Shown here: positions 1 through 9,569 of the stretch, one piece after another
Numbering within the stretch: the first letter of the stretch is position 1
Layout: each line of letters begins with the position of its first letter
Assembly: GCF_010993775.1 (NCBI RefSeq)
Contig: NZ_WOTO01000055.1
Location: forward strand, 1 to 61,940
Source of the DNA: Fodinicola feengrottensis
GTDB taxonomy: Bacteria > Actinomycetota > Actinomycetes > Mycobacteriales > HKI-0501
Length of the DNA: 61,940 bases
Direction: 5' to 3'
Translations under genes and position numbers: made by a program
Notes under the pieces: model-generated
The model's database searches: none
What the model was told of the DNA's origin: nothing
Seen by the model: the letters and a program-made list of their open reading frames with translations, nothing else

Positions 1-326
1 GGGGACATCACCGCGACCGCCGCACCATCCGTCGTGGGATGGTGTCCGAGCGTGACGTCGTACGCAGGTTGCATGACAGCGGAGACGGGCTGCTGGAGCG
101 GCCGGTCGCCGACATCATGAGCCGGAAGGTCACCAGCTGCGCGCCTGGCGACGCGGTGGACGACATCATGCGGGTCATGACGGACCGGCGGATCCGGCAC
201 GTGCCGGTGGTCGAGGACGGCCACCTGATCGGCATCGTCAGCATCGGCGACATCGTGAAGAGCCGGATCGGTGAGCTGGAGGAGCACCGCTCGCATCTGG
301 AGGCCTACATCGCGAGCGGCGGCTGA
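1..326 (+). CDS. CBS-domain protein (5' end outside window)
   Basis: The window opens inside this gene. From the in-frame ATG at 39 it reads a CBS-pair tail: VSERDVVRRL closes the first CBS motif, and RHVPVVEDGHLIGIVSIGD is a textbook second CBS core, ending at TGA 324-326. CBS pairs usually bind adenosyl ligands and act as regulatory modules; small stand-alone CBS proteins of about 140 residues are common in actinobacteria, and this looks like one. Upstream of 39 the frame reads poorly, while frame 1 (ITATAAPSVVG) continues the fold, so one base is probably missing near 36. Family call is secure; ligand unknown. Confidence 0.8.
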   Translation, partial: GHHRDRRTIRRGMVSERDVVRRLHDSGDGLLERPVADIMSRKVTSCAPGDAVDDIMRVMTDRRIRHVPVVEDGHLIGIVSIGDIVKSRIGELEEHRSHLEAYIASGG

Positions 327-335
327 CCTGCCTCC

Positions 336-366
336 TGCCTTGCCCTCGACGAATCGGGGCAAGGCA
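336..366. terminator. Hairpin after the CBS gene
   Basis: Perfect 10-bp arms (336-345 TGCCTTGCCC and 357-366) enclose an 11-nt loop, 10 bp after the CBS stop. No U-tract follows, as is usual for actinobacterial terminators. Confidence 0.6.
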
Positions 367-702
367 AGGATGGGGAAGTTGTTACTGAAGTGGTCAATGA
401 TTGTTTGCGTGACAATTGTTCTCATGCGCTGCGCGATTTTTCGTGCGTACAACTCACATTCGGTGCGGATAATTTGCTTCGACGCCAGGGGTGGATGATT
501 GACTAGGCTCAATGTGTGACGCGTTGCTTCCTTCGTTTTCACGTGCCGAACGGGTGTGCTGCACCGCGATGGCCGGTGAACCGTGGTTGAATGGGACTTC
601 GAATCACAACGGTGTGATTTACCGATGCCCCTTCCGTCCATGCCCTTGAGCTGGGGATACGACGGACCGCTGGAGAACACGTCGACGAAGACGAGGAGCG
701 AG
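367..702. other. Intergenic region upstream of the DUF3263 gene
   Basis: No convincing gene. The stretch is richer in A+T than its surroundings, especially 380-480, and contains a TTGACT box at 499-504 but no good -10 element at the right spacing. It probably carries the promoter of the gene starting at 703. Confidence 0.4.
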
Positions 703-1067
703 ATGGACGCCGCGGTCAACAGGCTGCCTGCCGAGCTCAGCGCCCCCGAACAAGCCGCCGAGCCCGCTCCCGCTGCGAAGCCGGCGGCCGGGCCTGACCC
801 GGAAGCCAACGACGACTGTGGGTTGACCCGCCGCGAGCGCGAGGTCCTCGCCTTCGAACGCAAGTGGTGGCAGTACGCCGGCGCCAAGGAGCAGGCGATC
901 CGTGACCTGTTCACGATGTCCGGAACCCGCTACTACCAGGTGCTGAACGCGCTCATCGACCGTCCCGAGGCGCTCGCGTACGACCCGATGCTGGTCAAAC
1001 ACTGCGCCGGCTCCGGGCCGCCCGCCAACGGGCTCGCTCCGCTCGCCGCCTCGGCATCGAGCTGTAG
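703..1067 (+). CDS. DUF3263 family protein
   Basis: ATG 703 follows a good Shine-Dalgarno (GAGGAG, 693-698). After a Pro/Ala-rich leader of about 42 residues comes the DUF3263 signature: REREVLAFERKWWQYAGAKE, then SGTRYYQVLNALIDRPEAL. The reading frame breaks at about 1003, where one C appears lost (CAC-TG for CAC-CTG). Restoring it gives the expected basic tail RRLRAARQRARSARRLG and a TAG at 1065-1067, about 121 residues in all. The family is small, actinobacterial and of unknown function; the helical YYQVLN segment resembles an HTH. Without correction the frame runs into the next gene, giving a false 542-residue ORF. Confidence 0.8.
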
Positions 1068-1284
1068 CCCCTCGTCCGCAATGCCCCGTTGCTTGCGCCA
1101 GCCGCAAGGAACGGGGCCGTTGCGTTGCGGACGTCTCCCGGGATCCGGTGGCCAGGTTCGGACGTCGTCGCCGGAGGTCTTTTCGAAACGGCAAATTCCG
1201 GCCCCGCACCGGGCAGGGCCGACTGTAGGCTCCGGCTTGCCCTTCGGGGCACCACCGTTTCGTGAGCTTCCGGAAGGGGCGGCC

Positions 1285-3224
1285 GTGCGGCGCCACTGGA
1301 GATTCCTCGTGCCGCTCGCGGCAGTCCTCGCGAGCCTGCTGGCGCTGACCCTCTCGCCGGTCGCGACCTTCGCCGCGCCCGGCGTGTTGCCGTACGTGCA
1401 CGGCACGTCGACCGAACCGGTGTATTCGTACCAGAACGCCATCCGGGAGAGCGTCTGGGTTCAGACGCCGAACGACAGCGACAAGGACGGCAAGCCCGAC
1501 CGGGTACGGGTGGACATCGTCCGGCCCCGCGAGGCGGCTAGCACCGGCGTCAAGGTGCCGGTCATCCTGGAGGCCTCGCCGTATTACAGCTGCTGTGGCC
1601 GGGGCAACGAAAGCCAGCTCAAGGGCTATGCGGCGGACGGCACGGTCAACGCCATGCCGCTTTACTACGACAACTACTTCGTGCCGCGTGGGTACGCCTT
1701 CGCCGCGGTCGACCTGAGCGGCACCAACAAGTCGCAGGGCTGCCCGGACGTGGGCGGACCGGCCGAGGTCGGCAGCGCCAAGGCGGTGGTCGACTGGCTG
1801 AATGGCCGCGCGCTTGGCTTCAACGCCGACGGCAGCCCGGCCAAAGCGACCTGGACCACCGGCAAGACCGGCATGATCGGCAAGTCGTGGGACGGCAGCA
1901 TCGCCAACGGGGTCGCCGCCACCGGTGTGCCGGGCCTGGAGACGATCGTGCCGATCTCGTCGATCTCCAGCTGGTACGACTACCAGCGGTTCGGCGGGGG
2001 GTGCTGCGCGCTCCCGGCTATGTCACGTACCTGGGCGGCCTGGTCAACGGCCGTGCGCAGGGCGTCTGTGAGCCGCAGATCGACGCCGCGCAGGCGGCCA
2101 GCGACGACAGTACGGGCAACTACAACGCGTATTGGGCGGCCCGGGACTACCGGTCGACCGTCAACAAGGTGCACGCGAGCGTCTTCGTCGTCCACGGCAT
2201 CAACGACCTGAACGTGACCACCTCGCAGTTCGGTCGCTGGTGGCAGGACCTCGCCGCGCGGGGCGTGCCGCGCAAGATCTGGATCTCCCAGCAGGGCCAC
2301 GTCGACCCGTTCGACATCCGTCGTACGCAGTGGGTGGACACCCTGCACCAGTGGTTCGACTACTGGCTGCAGGGCCTGCACAACGGTGTCATGTCACAGC
2401 CGATGGCCTCCATCGAGCGGCCGTCCGGCGAGTGGACCACCGCGTCCACCTGGCCAGCGATTGGCGCGGTCGACAAGCCGGTCTTCCTCGGCGACGGCGA
2501 TGGCACCACCGGCACCCTCGGTGGGTTCCCGTCAGGAGCCGTACGCACCTTCACCGATGACCCGAACCTGCTGGAAGGCGCCGCGGTCGCCAACCCGAAC
2601 CAGCCGCTGGCGTCCCGGGCGGTGTTCCTGTCCGGCAAGCTCACCCAGCCGCTGCGGATCTCCGGCATCCCGAGCGTCACGCTGCGGGTCAAGGTCAACA
2701 AGCCGACCACCGAGCTGACCGCGCGGCTGGTCGACTACGGCGCCCAGCACCGGGTCGACTACCTGTCGGACGGGTCCGGCATCCACACGCTGGCCACCAA
2801 GTCCTGTTACGGCGAGTCCACCGCGACCGACAGCGCCTGCTATCTGGACACCGCGGTCGACTACACGGACAGCAACGTGGATGTGCTGACCCGTGGCTGG
2901 AAGGACGCGGCGCACTCCGTCAGCCTGAAGACCGTCACGCCGCTGCAGCCGAACCGCTGGTACACCGTCACAGTGCCGATGGACGCGTACGACACGGTCG
3001 TCCAGCCGGGTCACTCGCTCGGTTTGGTGGTGGTCGGGAGTGACACCGACAGCACCTCGCCGACGACCACTGGGGCCACCGTGCAGGTCTCGCTGGCCGG
3101 CAGTTACCTGCTGCTTCCGAGCATCGGCAACCTGCCGTTCGTACGGACCGCCCCGCAGATCGGTACGACGACGCTCAAGGCGCAGGCGTTGCGGCGGCCG
3201 GAACGCAACGGCGACTTCCGCTAA
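1285..3224 (+). CDS. Secreted S15 family Xaa-Pro dipeptidyl-peptidase-like hydrolase
   Basis: GTG 1285 starts a Sec signal peptide (basic VRRHWR, hydrophobic core, AFA-type cleavage near residue 32). The mature part is an alpha/beta-hydrolase of the S15/CocE group. The nucleophile is the Ser in GKSWDG (near residue 200), Asp lies in HGINDLNV and His in QQGHVDPF. The C-terminal third is the beta-sandwich typical of X-Pro dipeptidyl-peptidases. The frame shifts at the G-run 1993-1999, where one G is missing; both halves match one protein of about 647 residues. Probable role: extracellular peptide or ester hydrolysis. It stands alone, closed by the hairpin at 3238-3265. Confidence 0.88.
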
Positions 3225-3237
3225 AGAGGGCGCGTAA

Positions 3238-3265
3238 TGGGCCGCCGAGTGCGCTCGGCGGCCCA
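3238..3265. terminator. Strong terminator hairpin
   Basis: Perfect 12-bp arms (3238-3249 and 3254-3265, GC-rich) with a 4-nt TGCG loop, 13 bp after the S15 peptidase stop. Confidence 0.85.
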
Positions 3266-3289
3266 TTTGCGCGTCAGTACGCTGACGGG

Positions 3290-3907
3290 ATGGACAGGAT
3301 CGTACGGCCGGCCACGCGCGCGGATGTGGCGGAGTTGTCCGAGGTGCTGGGACGCGCTTTCTATGACGATCCGCCGTTCGTGTGGGTGCTGCCAGACGAC
3401 GACGTACGGCGGCGCAAGCTTGCCGGCCTGTTCCGGTTGTTGCTGACCAGCGTGCACCTGGCCAGGGGCGGCTGCGAGGTGTGCGTACGGGACGGCCGGA
3501 TCACCGCCGGCACGATGTGGGACCCGCCGGATGACTGGCAGACGTCGACCGTCACCGAGTTGATGCAGCTCCCCAGCCTGATGGTGCTGCTCGGCCGGCA
3601 TTTCTTCGCCGGCATCCGGGGCCTGAGCGCCCTCAACCTGCTCGCCGACGTACACCCACACGAGCCGCACTGGTATCTGGGTGTGATCGGCACCGACCCG
3701 GCCGCTCAGGGTGGCGGCTTCGGGCGCGCACTCATGGAGTCGCGGCTGTCCCGGTGCGACGAGACCGGTATCCCGGCTTATCTGGAGTCATCCAAGGAAA
3801 GCAACATCCCGTACTACGAACGTTTTGGCTTCGAGGTACGGGACAAGGTCACGCTGCCGCGCGGCGGCCCCAGCATCTATCCGATGTGGCGCGATCCGGC
3901 CGGGTGA
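3290..3907 (+). CDS. GNAT family N-acetyltransferase
   Basis: An intact 205-residue frame. The start MDRIVRPATRADVAELSEV is typical of GNAT domains. The acetyl-CoA loop is visible as GTDPAAQGGGFGRAL (Q/RxxGxG/A class), and the late YYERFGFEV strand-helix is the usual C-terminal GNAT motif. A middle stretch rich in Leu/Met (LMVLLGRHFFAGIRGL) places it with the group that includes many uncharacterised actinobacterial acetyltransferases. Substrate unknown. No frameshift is needed. Confidence 0.88.
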   Translation: MDRIVRPATRADVAELSEVLGRAFYDDPPFVWVLPDDDVRRRKLAGLFRLLLTSVHLARGGCEVCVRDGRITAGTMWDPPDDWQTSTVTELMQLPSLMVLLGRHFFAGIRGLSALNLLADVHPHEPHWYLGVIGTDPAAQGGGFGRALMESRLSRCDETGIPAYLESSKESNIPYYERFGFEVRDKVTLPRGGPSIYPMWRDPAG

Positions 3908-4173
3908 ATTCTGGCTGGGGATAATGACAAAAGGGTTTTCCAACGTGGAACATTCGGGCCGGGTAATGCCAGGTCGGGAAATAACGCGTTTTGTTTTGGC
4001 GAACCGCTTCCGCGCCGGTGAATCTCAGGGTATGACATTCATTGACCGGCTAGCGGGTCGGACGGCAACAAATCTCCACGTCGTGCGGATCCACGACACG
4101 AGATGACTGGGCGAGCAGGAGTGACCCGCGGATCTCACGGTGTCTGAAATCCACGTCTTCTTGAGGGAGAAGC

Positions 4174-4707
4174 ATGTCCACAATCCTGCGCCGCAGCCTG
4201 CACCTCGCCATCCTCACCGCCTCCGCCGCAGCCGTTATCGCAGCTGGAAGCCCCGCTTCGGCGTCGGCGCTGGCGGCCGGCGCGCACGTACCAGCCACCA
4301 TCGCCGCCCCGGCGGCCTGCTCGATTCCCGCCAACGCCAACGACGGCGTACTTAAGACCCTGAAGACCGTCGGCGACAGCCGGCACGTCACCGCCAAGGT
4401 CCGGCTCGCGATGTTCGAAACCGCGTGGGTCGAGTCGCACGCGAACAACCTGGGCTGCGGCACCGGCGACTCGGTCGGCGTCTTCCAGCAGTCGCCCAGC
4501 AACGGCTGGGGCACCAAAGCCCAGTGCATGAACGTCACGCACGCGGCCGGCAAGTTCCTCGACCAGGCCATCCCGAACTCCGCCAACCACCCCAGCTGGA
4601 CCGCCGGCCACGTCGCCCAGAGCGTCCAGCGCTCGGCCTACCCGGACCGCTATGACGCCGCCCAGACCAAGGCCAACGCCCTGATCGCCCGCTCCAGGAC
4701 TCTCTAG
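4174..4707 (+). CDS. Secreted lysozyme/transglycosylase-like protein
   Basis: ATG 4174 is preceded by AGGGAG. A signal peptide (positive MSTILRRSLH, then an Ala-rich core ending in ASA) leads to a domain of about 130 residues with ETAWVESHANNL and GVFQQSPSNGWGT. The E followed by a GxxQ loop and a conserved Cys pair resembles lysozyme-fold and transglycosylase-like domains found at the C-terminus of many actinobacterial cell-wall hydrolases. The end pattern (VAQSVQRSAYPDRYD) is diagnostic of that group. Likely cell-wall associated; enzymatic activity is inferred. Intact, 177 residues. The 266 bp upstream hold no gene and presumably the promoter. Confidence 0.75.
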   Translation: MSTILRRSLHLAILTASAAAVIAAGSPASASALAAGAHVPATIAAPAACSIPANANDGVLKTLKTVGDSRHVTAKVRLAMFETAWVESHANNLGCGTGDSVGVFQQSPSNGWGTKAQCMNVTHAAGKFLDQAIPNSANHPSWTAGHVAQSVQRSAYPDRYDAAQTKANALIARSRTL

Positions 4708-4711
4708 CCCG

Positions 4712-4778
4712 CTCGCGAGGGTGACGTTCTGGGGTCGAAATGCTGCGTTTTGGCACCCCAGAACGTCACCCTCGCGAG
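4712..4778. terminator. Long perfect inverted repeat
   Basis: Two 24-nt arms (4712-4735 and 4755-4778) are exactly complementary around a 19-nt spacer, directly after the stop at 4707. The arms start CTCGCGAGGGTGACGTTC. This is longer than a usual intrinsic terminator. Confidence 0.75.
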
Positions 4779-4824
4779 GGTTCACCTCAGCGGTTCCTCA
4801 GCAAGACGTCCGTACCTTTGTCGA

Positions 4825-7607
4825 GTGTCGACTCGACTGCGCCAGCTGCTGACCAGACGCCGGCTGGTGCCGGTCATCGTGGTCCTGGTCCTGGTGGCCG
4901 CGGCCATCACCTGGCTGGCGTGGCCGGCCGGTGGGGCATTCCACCGGGTGCCGGCGATGGTGGCGGTGCAGACCGGGCCGGGCGGGCGGCAGACCCGTCG
5001 AGCTGGACACCACGACGTACGTGCCGGACAAGGCCTCGGCTGGTACGCCGGTGCCAGCGGTGTTGCTGGCGCATGGCTTTGGCGGCTCAAAGCTGAGCGT
5101 GGCCGCCGATGCCGAAAAAAACTGGCTGGTCAGGGCTATCTGGTGGTGACGTGGAGTGCCGAGGGATTCGGGGCTTCCGGCGGGCGGATTCACCTGGACA
5201 GCCCGGATTACGAGGTGTCGGACGCGAGCCGGCTGATCGACCGGCTGGCCGCTCGTACGGACGTGATCCACGACCGGGGCGGCGACCCGCGGGTCGCGGT
5301 GGTCGGCGGTTCGTACGGCGGCGCCCTCGCGTTGCTGCTCGCCGCTGACGACCACCGGGTCGACGCGGTGGTCGCGCAGATCACCTGGAACGACCTCGGG
5401 AAGTCCTTCTTTCCCAACGCGGCCGGCGGTCCGGCCGCCAGCGGAGTCTTCAAGAAACTGTGGGCCGGGCTGTTTTTCAGCACCGGCATGACTCGCAGGG
5501 ACAGCCGGCCGGCGCCGACCCGAGCGCGCCGCCGGTCACGCCGACGGTTGCCGATCCGCGCTGCGGCCGGTTCGCCGTGGATCTTTGTGACGCCTATCTG
5601 CAGGCGTCCACGACTGGGCAGCTCAGCCCGGCTTTGACGCAGTTGTTGGCAAAGTCGAGTCCGGCTTCGGTGCTGTCCAAGATCAGCGCGCCAACGCTGC
5701 TCGTACAGGGGCAGACCGACTCGCTTTTCCCGCTGTCGGAGGCAAACGCGAACGCGGCCGGCATCGCCGCCACTGGTACGCCGGTCAAGGTGACCTGGTT
5801 TCCGGGCGGCCATGACGGTGGCTCGCCGTCCGACGATGTCACCGTGCAACAGCAGACGCTGGGCTGGCTGAATCAGTACGCGGCCCGTGACGGCGTCACC
5901 AACGACGCCAGTTTTTTTCCTTCAGCAACAGCGGAGACCTGAACCTGCAGACCGGCCGGACCGCGACCACCGAGCTCGCCGCGGCCAGCTATCGGGGATT
6001 TTCGGCTCTGGAGCACCGGAACGGCTCACTCTCAGTGGCCGACCGCAGAATATTGCCGCGCCACCGAACGGAAATCCGGCGGCGATCTCCAGCCTGCCCG
6101 GCCTCGGCTCGGCCGGCGCGCTGGCGAGTCGTGCGCTTGGGGCCGGTGGCGACCTGCCCGGCCAGGTCGCCTTCTTCTCCACTCCGGTGCTGGCACAGGC
6201 TGTTTCACTGACAGGTTCGGCGCAGCTGCAACTGAAGGTCGCCGCTCCGAGCGGCTCGGCGGTTTTGTTCGTACGACTGGAAGACCTGTCGACCAGCGGC
6301 CGCCCGAGCCTGCCACAGGGACTGGTCGCGCCGGTCCGGCTGACCGGTCTCGCGGCCACCCTGGATCAGGCCAAACCGGTGACCATCACGTTGCCGGCGC
6401 TCGCGTACCGTTTCCAGGCGGGGCACCAGATCCGGGTCGCGGTGTCGACCACGGACCAGGCTTATGCGATGCCGGTGCAGCCGGCCAGCTACCAGATCGG
6501 ATCGGCCTTGGCTCCGGGCAGCTGACCATCCCGCAGGTGACCACTGTCGGGACCGGCTCCGGGTGGTTCTGGCCGGGTGTGCTGGGCGTGCTGGTTTTGG
6601 TGCTGGTCCTCGCGGTCACCGCGATCGCGATGGTGGCCCGCTGGCGGCGCGGCCGCGCGGTGTCCACTGTGGACGAAGAGGTGGCCGACCGGCCGCTGGT
6701 GGTCCGCCAGCTCCGCAAGGCGTACGACGACGGGTTCGTCGCGGTCCGGGACGTGTCGTTTTCGGTACGCCGTCACCAGGTCGTCGGTTTGCTCGGCCCG
6801 AACGGCGCCGGCAAGACCACTGTCCTGCGTACGATGATGGGCCTGATTCAGCCCACCGCTGGGGAAATCCTGCTTTACGGGCATCGGGTGAAGCCGGGCG
6901 CGCCGGTGCTGTCCCGGATCGGCTCGCTGGTGGAGGGCACCGGATTCCTGCCGCATCTTTCCGGGCTGGACAACCTGAAACTCTACTGGCGGGCCACCGG
7001 CGGCCGCCGCGCACGACGCGAAAATGGACGAGGCGCTGGAGTTGGCGGACCTCGGCACGGCGGTCCACCGGGCGGTGCGGACGTACAGTCAGGGCATGCG
7101 GCAGCGGCTGGCGATCGCGCAGGCCATGCTCGGAATGCCGGATCTTTTGGTTCTCGATGAGCCAACGAATGGGCTGGATCCACCGCAGATAGCCCACATG
7201 CGGCGGATGATGCGCTCGTACGCGACCGATGGCCGCAGCGTGCTGGTGTCCAGTCATCTGCTGGCCGAAGTCGAGCAGACCTGTACGCATGTGGTGGTGA
7301 TGAACCACGGCGAGGTGGTCGCGGACGGCACCGTCGACGAGGTGACCGGCGAGTCCACGTCGGTGCTGATCGGCGTCGACGATCCGGAGGCCGCGATGGC
7401 GTTGCTGCGACACGCGGACGAGGTGCTGACAGCCGAGCTGGCCAGTGGTGGCCTGGTCGTCGAGCTCAATCCGGCGCTGAATGGGCTGTCCCGCGGCGCG
7501 CGGTGGTGTCGCGGCTGGTGACGGGCGGCATCCGAGTGGACCGGGTGAGCCCGCGCCGGCACTTGGAGGACGTTTTCCTGCAGTTGGTGGGAGAGGACCG
7601 GAAATGA
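4825..7607 (+). CDS. Alpha/beta-hydrolase fused to an ABC transporter ATPase
   Basis: GTG 4825 opens a membrane-anchored protein. Residues 13-33 are hydrophobic. A S15/CocE-like hydrolase follows, with nucleophile GGSYGG near residue 161, acid in GQTDSLF near 296 and His in GGHDGG near 329. Next come a beta-rich domain like the C-terminal domain of X-Pro peptidases, a second membrane segment (WFWPGVLGVLVLVLVLAV, about 581-605) and a full ABC ATPase: Walker A GPNGAGKT, signature YSQGMRQRL, Walker B LLVLDEPT, H-loop SSH. At least eight single-base breaks (about 4984, 5117, 5505, 5915, 5997, 6520, 7013, 7497) must be repaired; length is then about 928 residues. The ABC part continues in the hydrolase frame once the break at 6520 is closed, so I read a real fusion. 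It overlaps the permease gene by ATGA. Confidence 0.72.
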
Positions 7608-8479
7608 CCGCCACGACAGGAAACGTGGCCGTTTCCGGGGCCGCGGCCGGCTATCGGCGCGGGGCGACGCTGTCGTTGATGACCGAGATCCGCCGGCAGT
7701 TGAGCCGCCGGCGCACCCAGTATGCACTGGGTTTTATGGTGCTGTTGCCGGTCATTCTGCTGATCGCGTTCCAGTTCGGCGGGCCGAGCTCGGCCAGCGC
7801 CACCCGCGGGGTGTCGCTGGTGGACCTAGCCACCTCCGGTGGGCCGAACTTCGCCGCCTTCGTTTTCTACGCGTCGGCCACTTTTCTGCTCGTCGTGGTG
7901 GTCGCGCTGTTCTGCGGGGACACCGTCGCCGGCGAGGCGTCATGGGGGAGTTTGCGCTACCTGCTGGCCGCGCCCGTGCCGCGAGCCCGCCTGTTGCTGC
8001 AAAAACTGGTGGTCGGATTTCTTTCCACCGCGGTCGCCGTCGTACTTCTGCTGGTATCCGCGGTCATCGGCGGGACCCTGGTCTATGGCTGGCATCCCTT
8101 GGAGACCCCGACCGGCGCGCAGATCGGCGCCGGGCAGTCGATGCTGTTGTTGCTGGCAGCAGCCGCATTCATCCTCGTACACCTGTTGATGGTGGGATCG
8201 CTGGGATTTCTGCTCTCCGTACGTACGGACCAGCCGCTGCTCGCCGTCGGTGGCGCGGTGATGCTCTACATCATCTCGAACATCCTGGATCTGGTGCCGG
8301 CGCTGGAAAACATCCGGCCAGTGCTGCCGACCGCCTACAACCTGGCCTGGCTCGGACTTTTCGCCTCGCCCGTACAACTGGACGACATGGCCAAAGGCGC
8401 GATCTCCGCGCTGCTCTATTCGACCGTTTTCCTCGCGCTGGCCTGGCGATCATTCCAGCGCAAGGACATCGTCAGCTGA
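7604..8479 (+). CDS. ABC-2 type permease partner of the fusion ATPase
   Basis: ATG 7604 overlaps the stop of the fusion gene (ATGA), so the two are translationally coupled. About 291 residues with six predicted membrane spans: FMVLLPVILLIAFQF, a large extracellular loop, then paired helices including LLLVSAVIGGTLVYG and a C-terminal span before FQRKDIVS. The ABC-2 family exports drugs, lipids or polymers; here the partner ATPase carries an exocytoplasmic hydrolase, so substrate and processing may be linked. Frame intact. Confidence 0.85.
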   Translation: MTATTGNVAVSGAAAGYRRGATLSLMTEIRRQLSRRRTQYALGFMVLLPVILLIAFQFGGPSSASATRGVSLVDLATSGGPNFAAFVFYASATFLLVVVVALFCGDTVAGEASWGSLRYLLAAPVPRARLLLQKLVVGFLSTAVAVVLLLVSAVIGGTLVYGWHPLETPTGAQIGAGQSMLLLLAAAAFILVHLLMVGSLGFLLSVRTDQPLLAVGGAVMLYIISNILDLVPALENIRPVLPTAYNLAWLGLFASPVQLDDMAKGAISALLYSTVFLALAWRSFQRKDIVS

Positions 8480-8491
8480 CCCTGCTCCTAC

Positions 8492-9454
8492 TCATAGGCC
8501 CAGTTGCTTGATCGTACGCATCACCGGGGCCGACTCGATGTGCCGGATGTCCTCCAGAGCACCCAGGGTTTCGCTGAGATAGCGGTAAAAGTCCGCGCCA
8601 TCCCGGCAGATCGCCACCGCCAGCAGGTTGGACGTGCCGGTGGTGGCGGCGGCGAAGGCGATCTCCCGGTGGGCTCCGACGGCCTTGCCGACGGCTGCGA
8701 GCGCGGACGGCGCGACGGTCAGCCAGAGCATCGCGGAAATCTGGAATCCGAGTGACTTGGGGTCGAACTCGGTGTCGAAAAAAAACAGCACCCCGGTGCC
8801 GCGGAGCAATTCTACCCGGCGTTTCGCGCTCGACTCGGACACTCCCACCGCGATCGCCAGCTCGCGGTAGCTGAGCCGGCCGTCCCGCCGCAGCTCGGTC
8901 AGCAGCAGCTTGTCGGTCGAGTCCAGCTCGGTGCGCTCGTCGGTCACCGCCGACGCCGGCTGCAGCGCAATGGACTGCTCCGCGCTCAGCGCGTCGGGAG
9001 CGCGCCCCCCCCAAGCGAGGCGGCCGCCGTAGAAAATGTGCAGCAAGTTGTGTGCGCTGACCGAGACGATCCGGGGTGTACGCGGAACCTTGTGCAGGAG
9101 CAACGCATCGAGCTCGTCGGCGTTGGGGGCGTGCACGATGAAGGCGATCTCGGTGCCGCCGGAGGTGAGCTTCACGTACGACGTGTCCGACCGGCGGGCG
9201 ATCGAGGCCGCGATCGCCATCGAGGCGTCCGGAGTGCAGCGCAGCCGGATGAACCACACGGTCTGGCCGACCAGCTCCGGCTGCACCCGCCCGAGCACCC
9301 GGACACCGGACTCGCGCAGCCGCCGGTAGCGCCGGGCGACGGTCTGGTCGGAGACGCCGAGCACCTCGGCGATCGCGCTGAAGCCGGCCCGCCCGTCGAT
9401 CAGCAGGGCGTGAAGGACTTGTTCGTCCAGCTCGTCGTACGCGTCGGATTTCAT
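8492..9454 (-). CDS. Lrp/AsnC family regulator with two AsnC modules
   Basis: Start ATG at 9454, with GGGGA upstream. The 320-residue protein holds two Lrp/AsnC units in tandem. The first HTH reads AEVLGVSDQTVARRYRRL and the second ELAIAVGVSESSAKRRVELL, each followed by a ligand-binding-like alpha/beta domain. Duplicated AsnC proteins are common in actinobacteria. It faces away from the DHA2 transporter at 9570, and the 115-bp divergent space is the likely target. Frame intact. Effector unknown. Confidence 0.88.
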   Translation of the reverse strand: MKSDAYDELDEQVLHALLIDGRAGFSAIAEVLGVSDQTVARRYRRLRESGVRVLGRVQPELVGQTVWFIRLRCTPDASMAIAASIARRSDTSYVKLTSGGTEIAFIVHAPNADELDALLLHKVPRTPRIVSVSAHNLLHIFYGGRLAWGGRAPDALSAEQSIALQPASAVTDERTELDSTDKLLLTELRRDGRLSYRELAIAVGVSESSAKRRVELLRGTGVLFFFDTEFDPKSLGFQISAMLWLTVAPSALAAVGKAVGAHREIAFAAATTGTSNLLAVAICRDGADFYRYLSETLGALEDIRHIESAPVMRTIKQLGL

Positions 9455-9569
9455 CTGTCCCCGTGATCTGCTGTCGAGAACCGCTGTAGCCGGCCCAGTG
9501 GATGGCGGCGAATCCAGTGTGACTGACCGAGAGTGGGTCCGGTCAAGGCGAAATCGAAAAGGACACATA

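Noticed and set aside
583..2211. A single 542-codon frame joining DUF3263, a Ser/Pro-rich linker and the S15 peptidase
   Set aside because: The linker is not protein-like and a one-base correction near 1003 gives the normal DUF3263 end, with the peptidase starting at its own GTG 1285.
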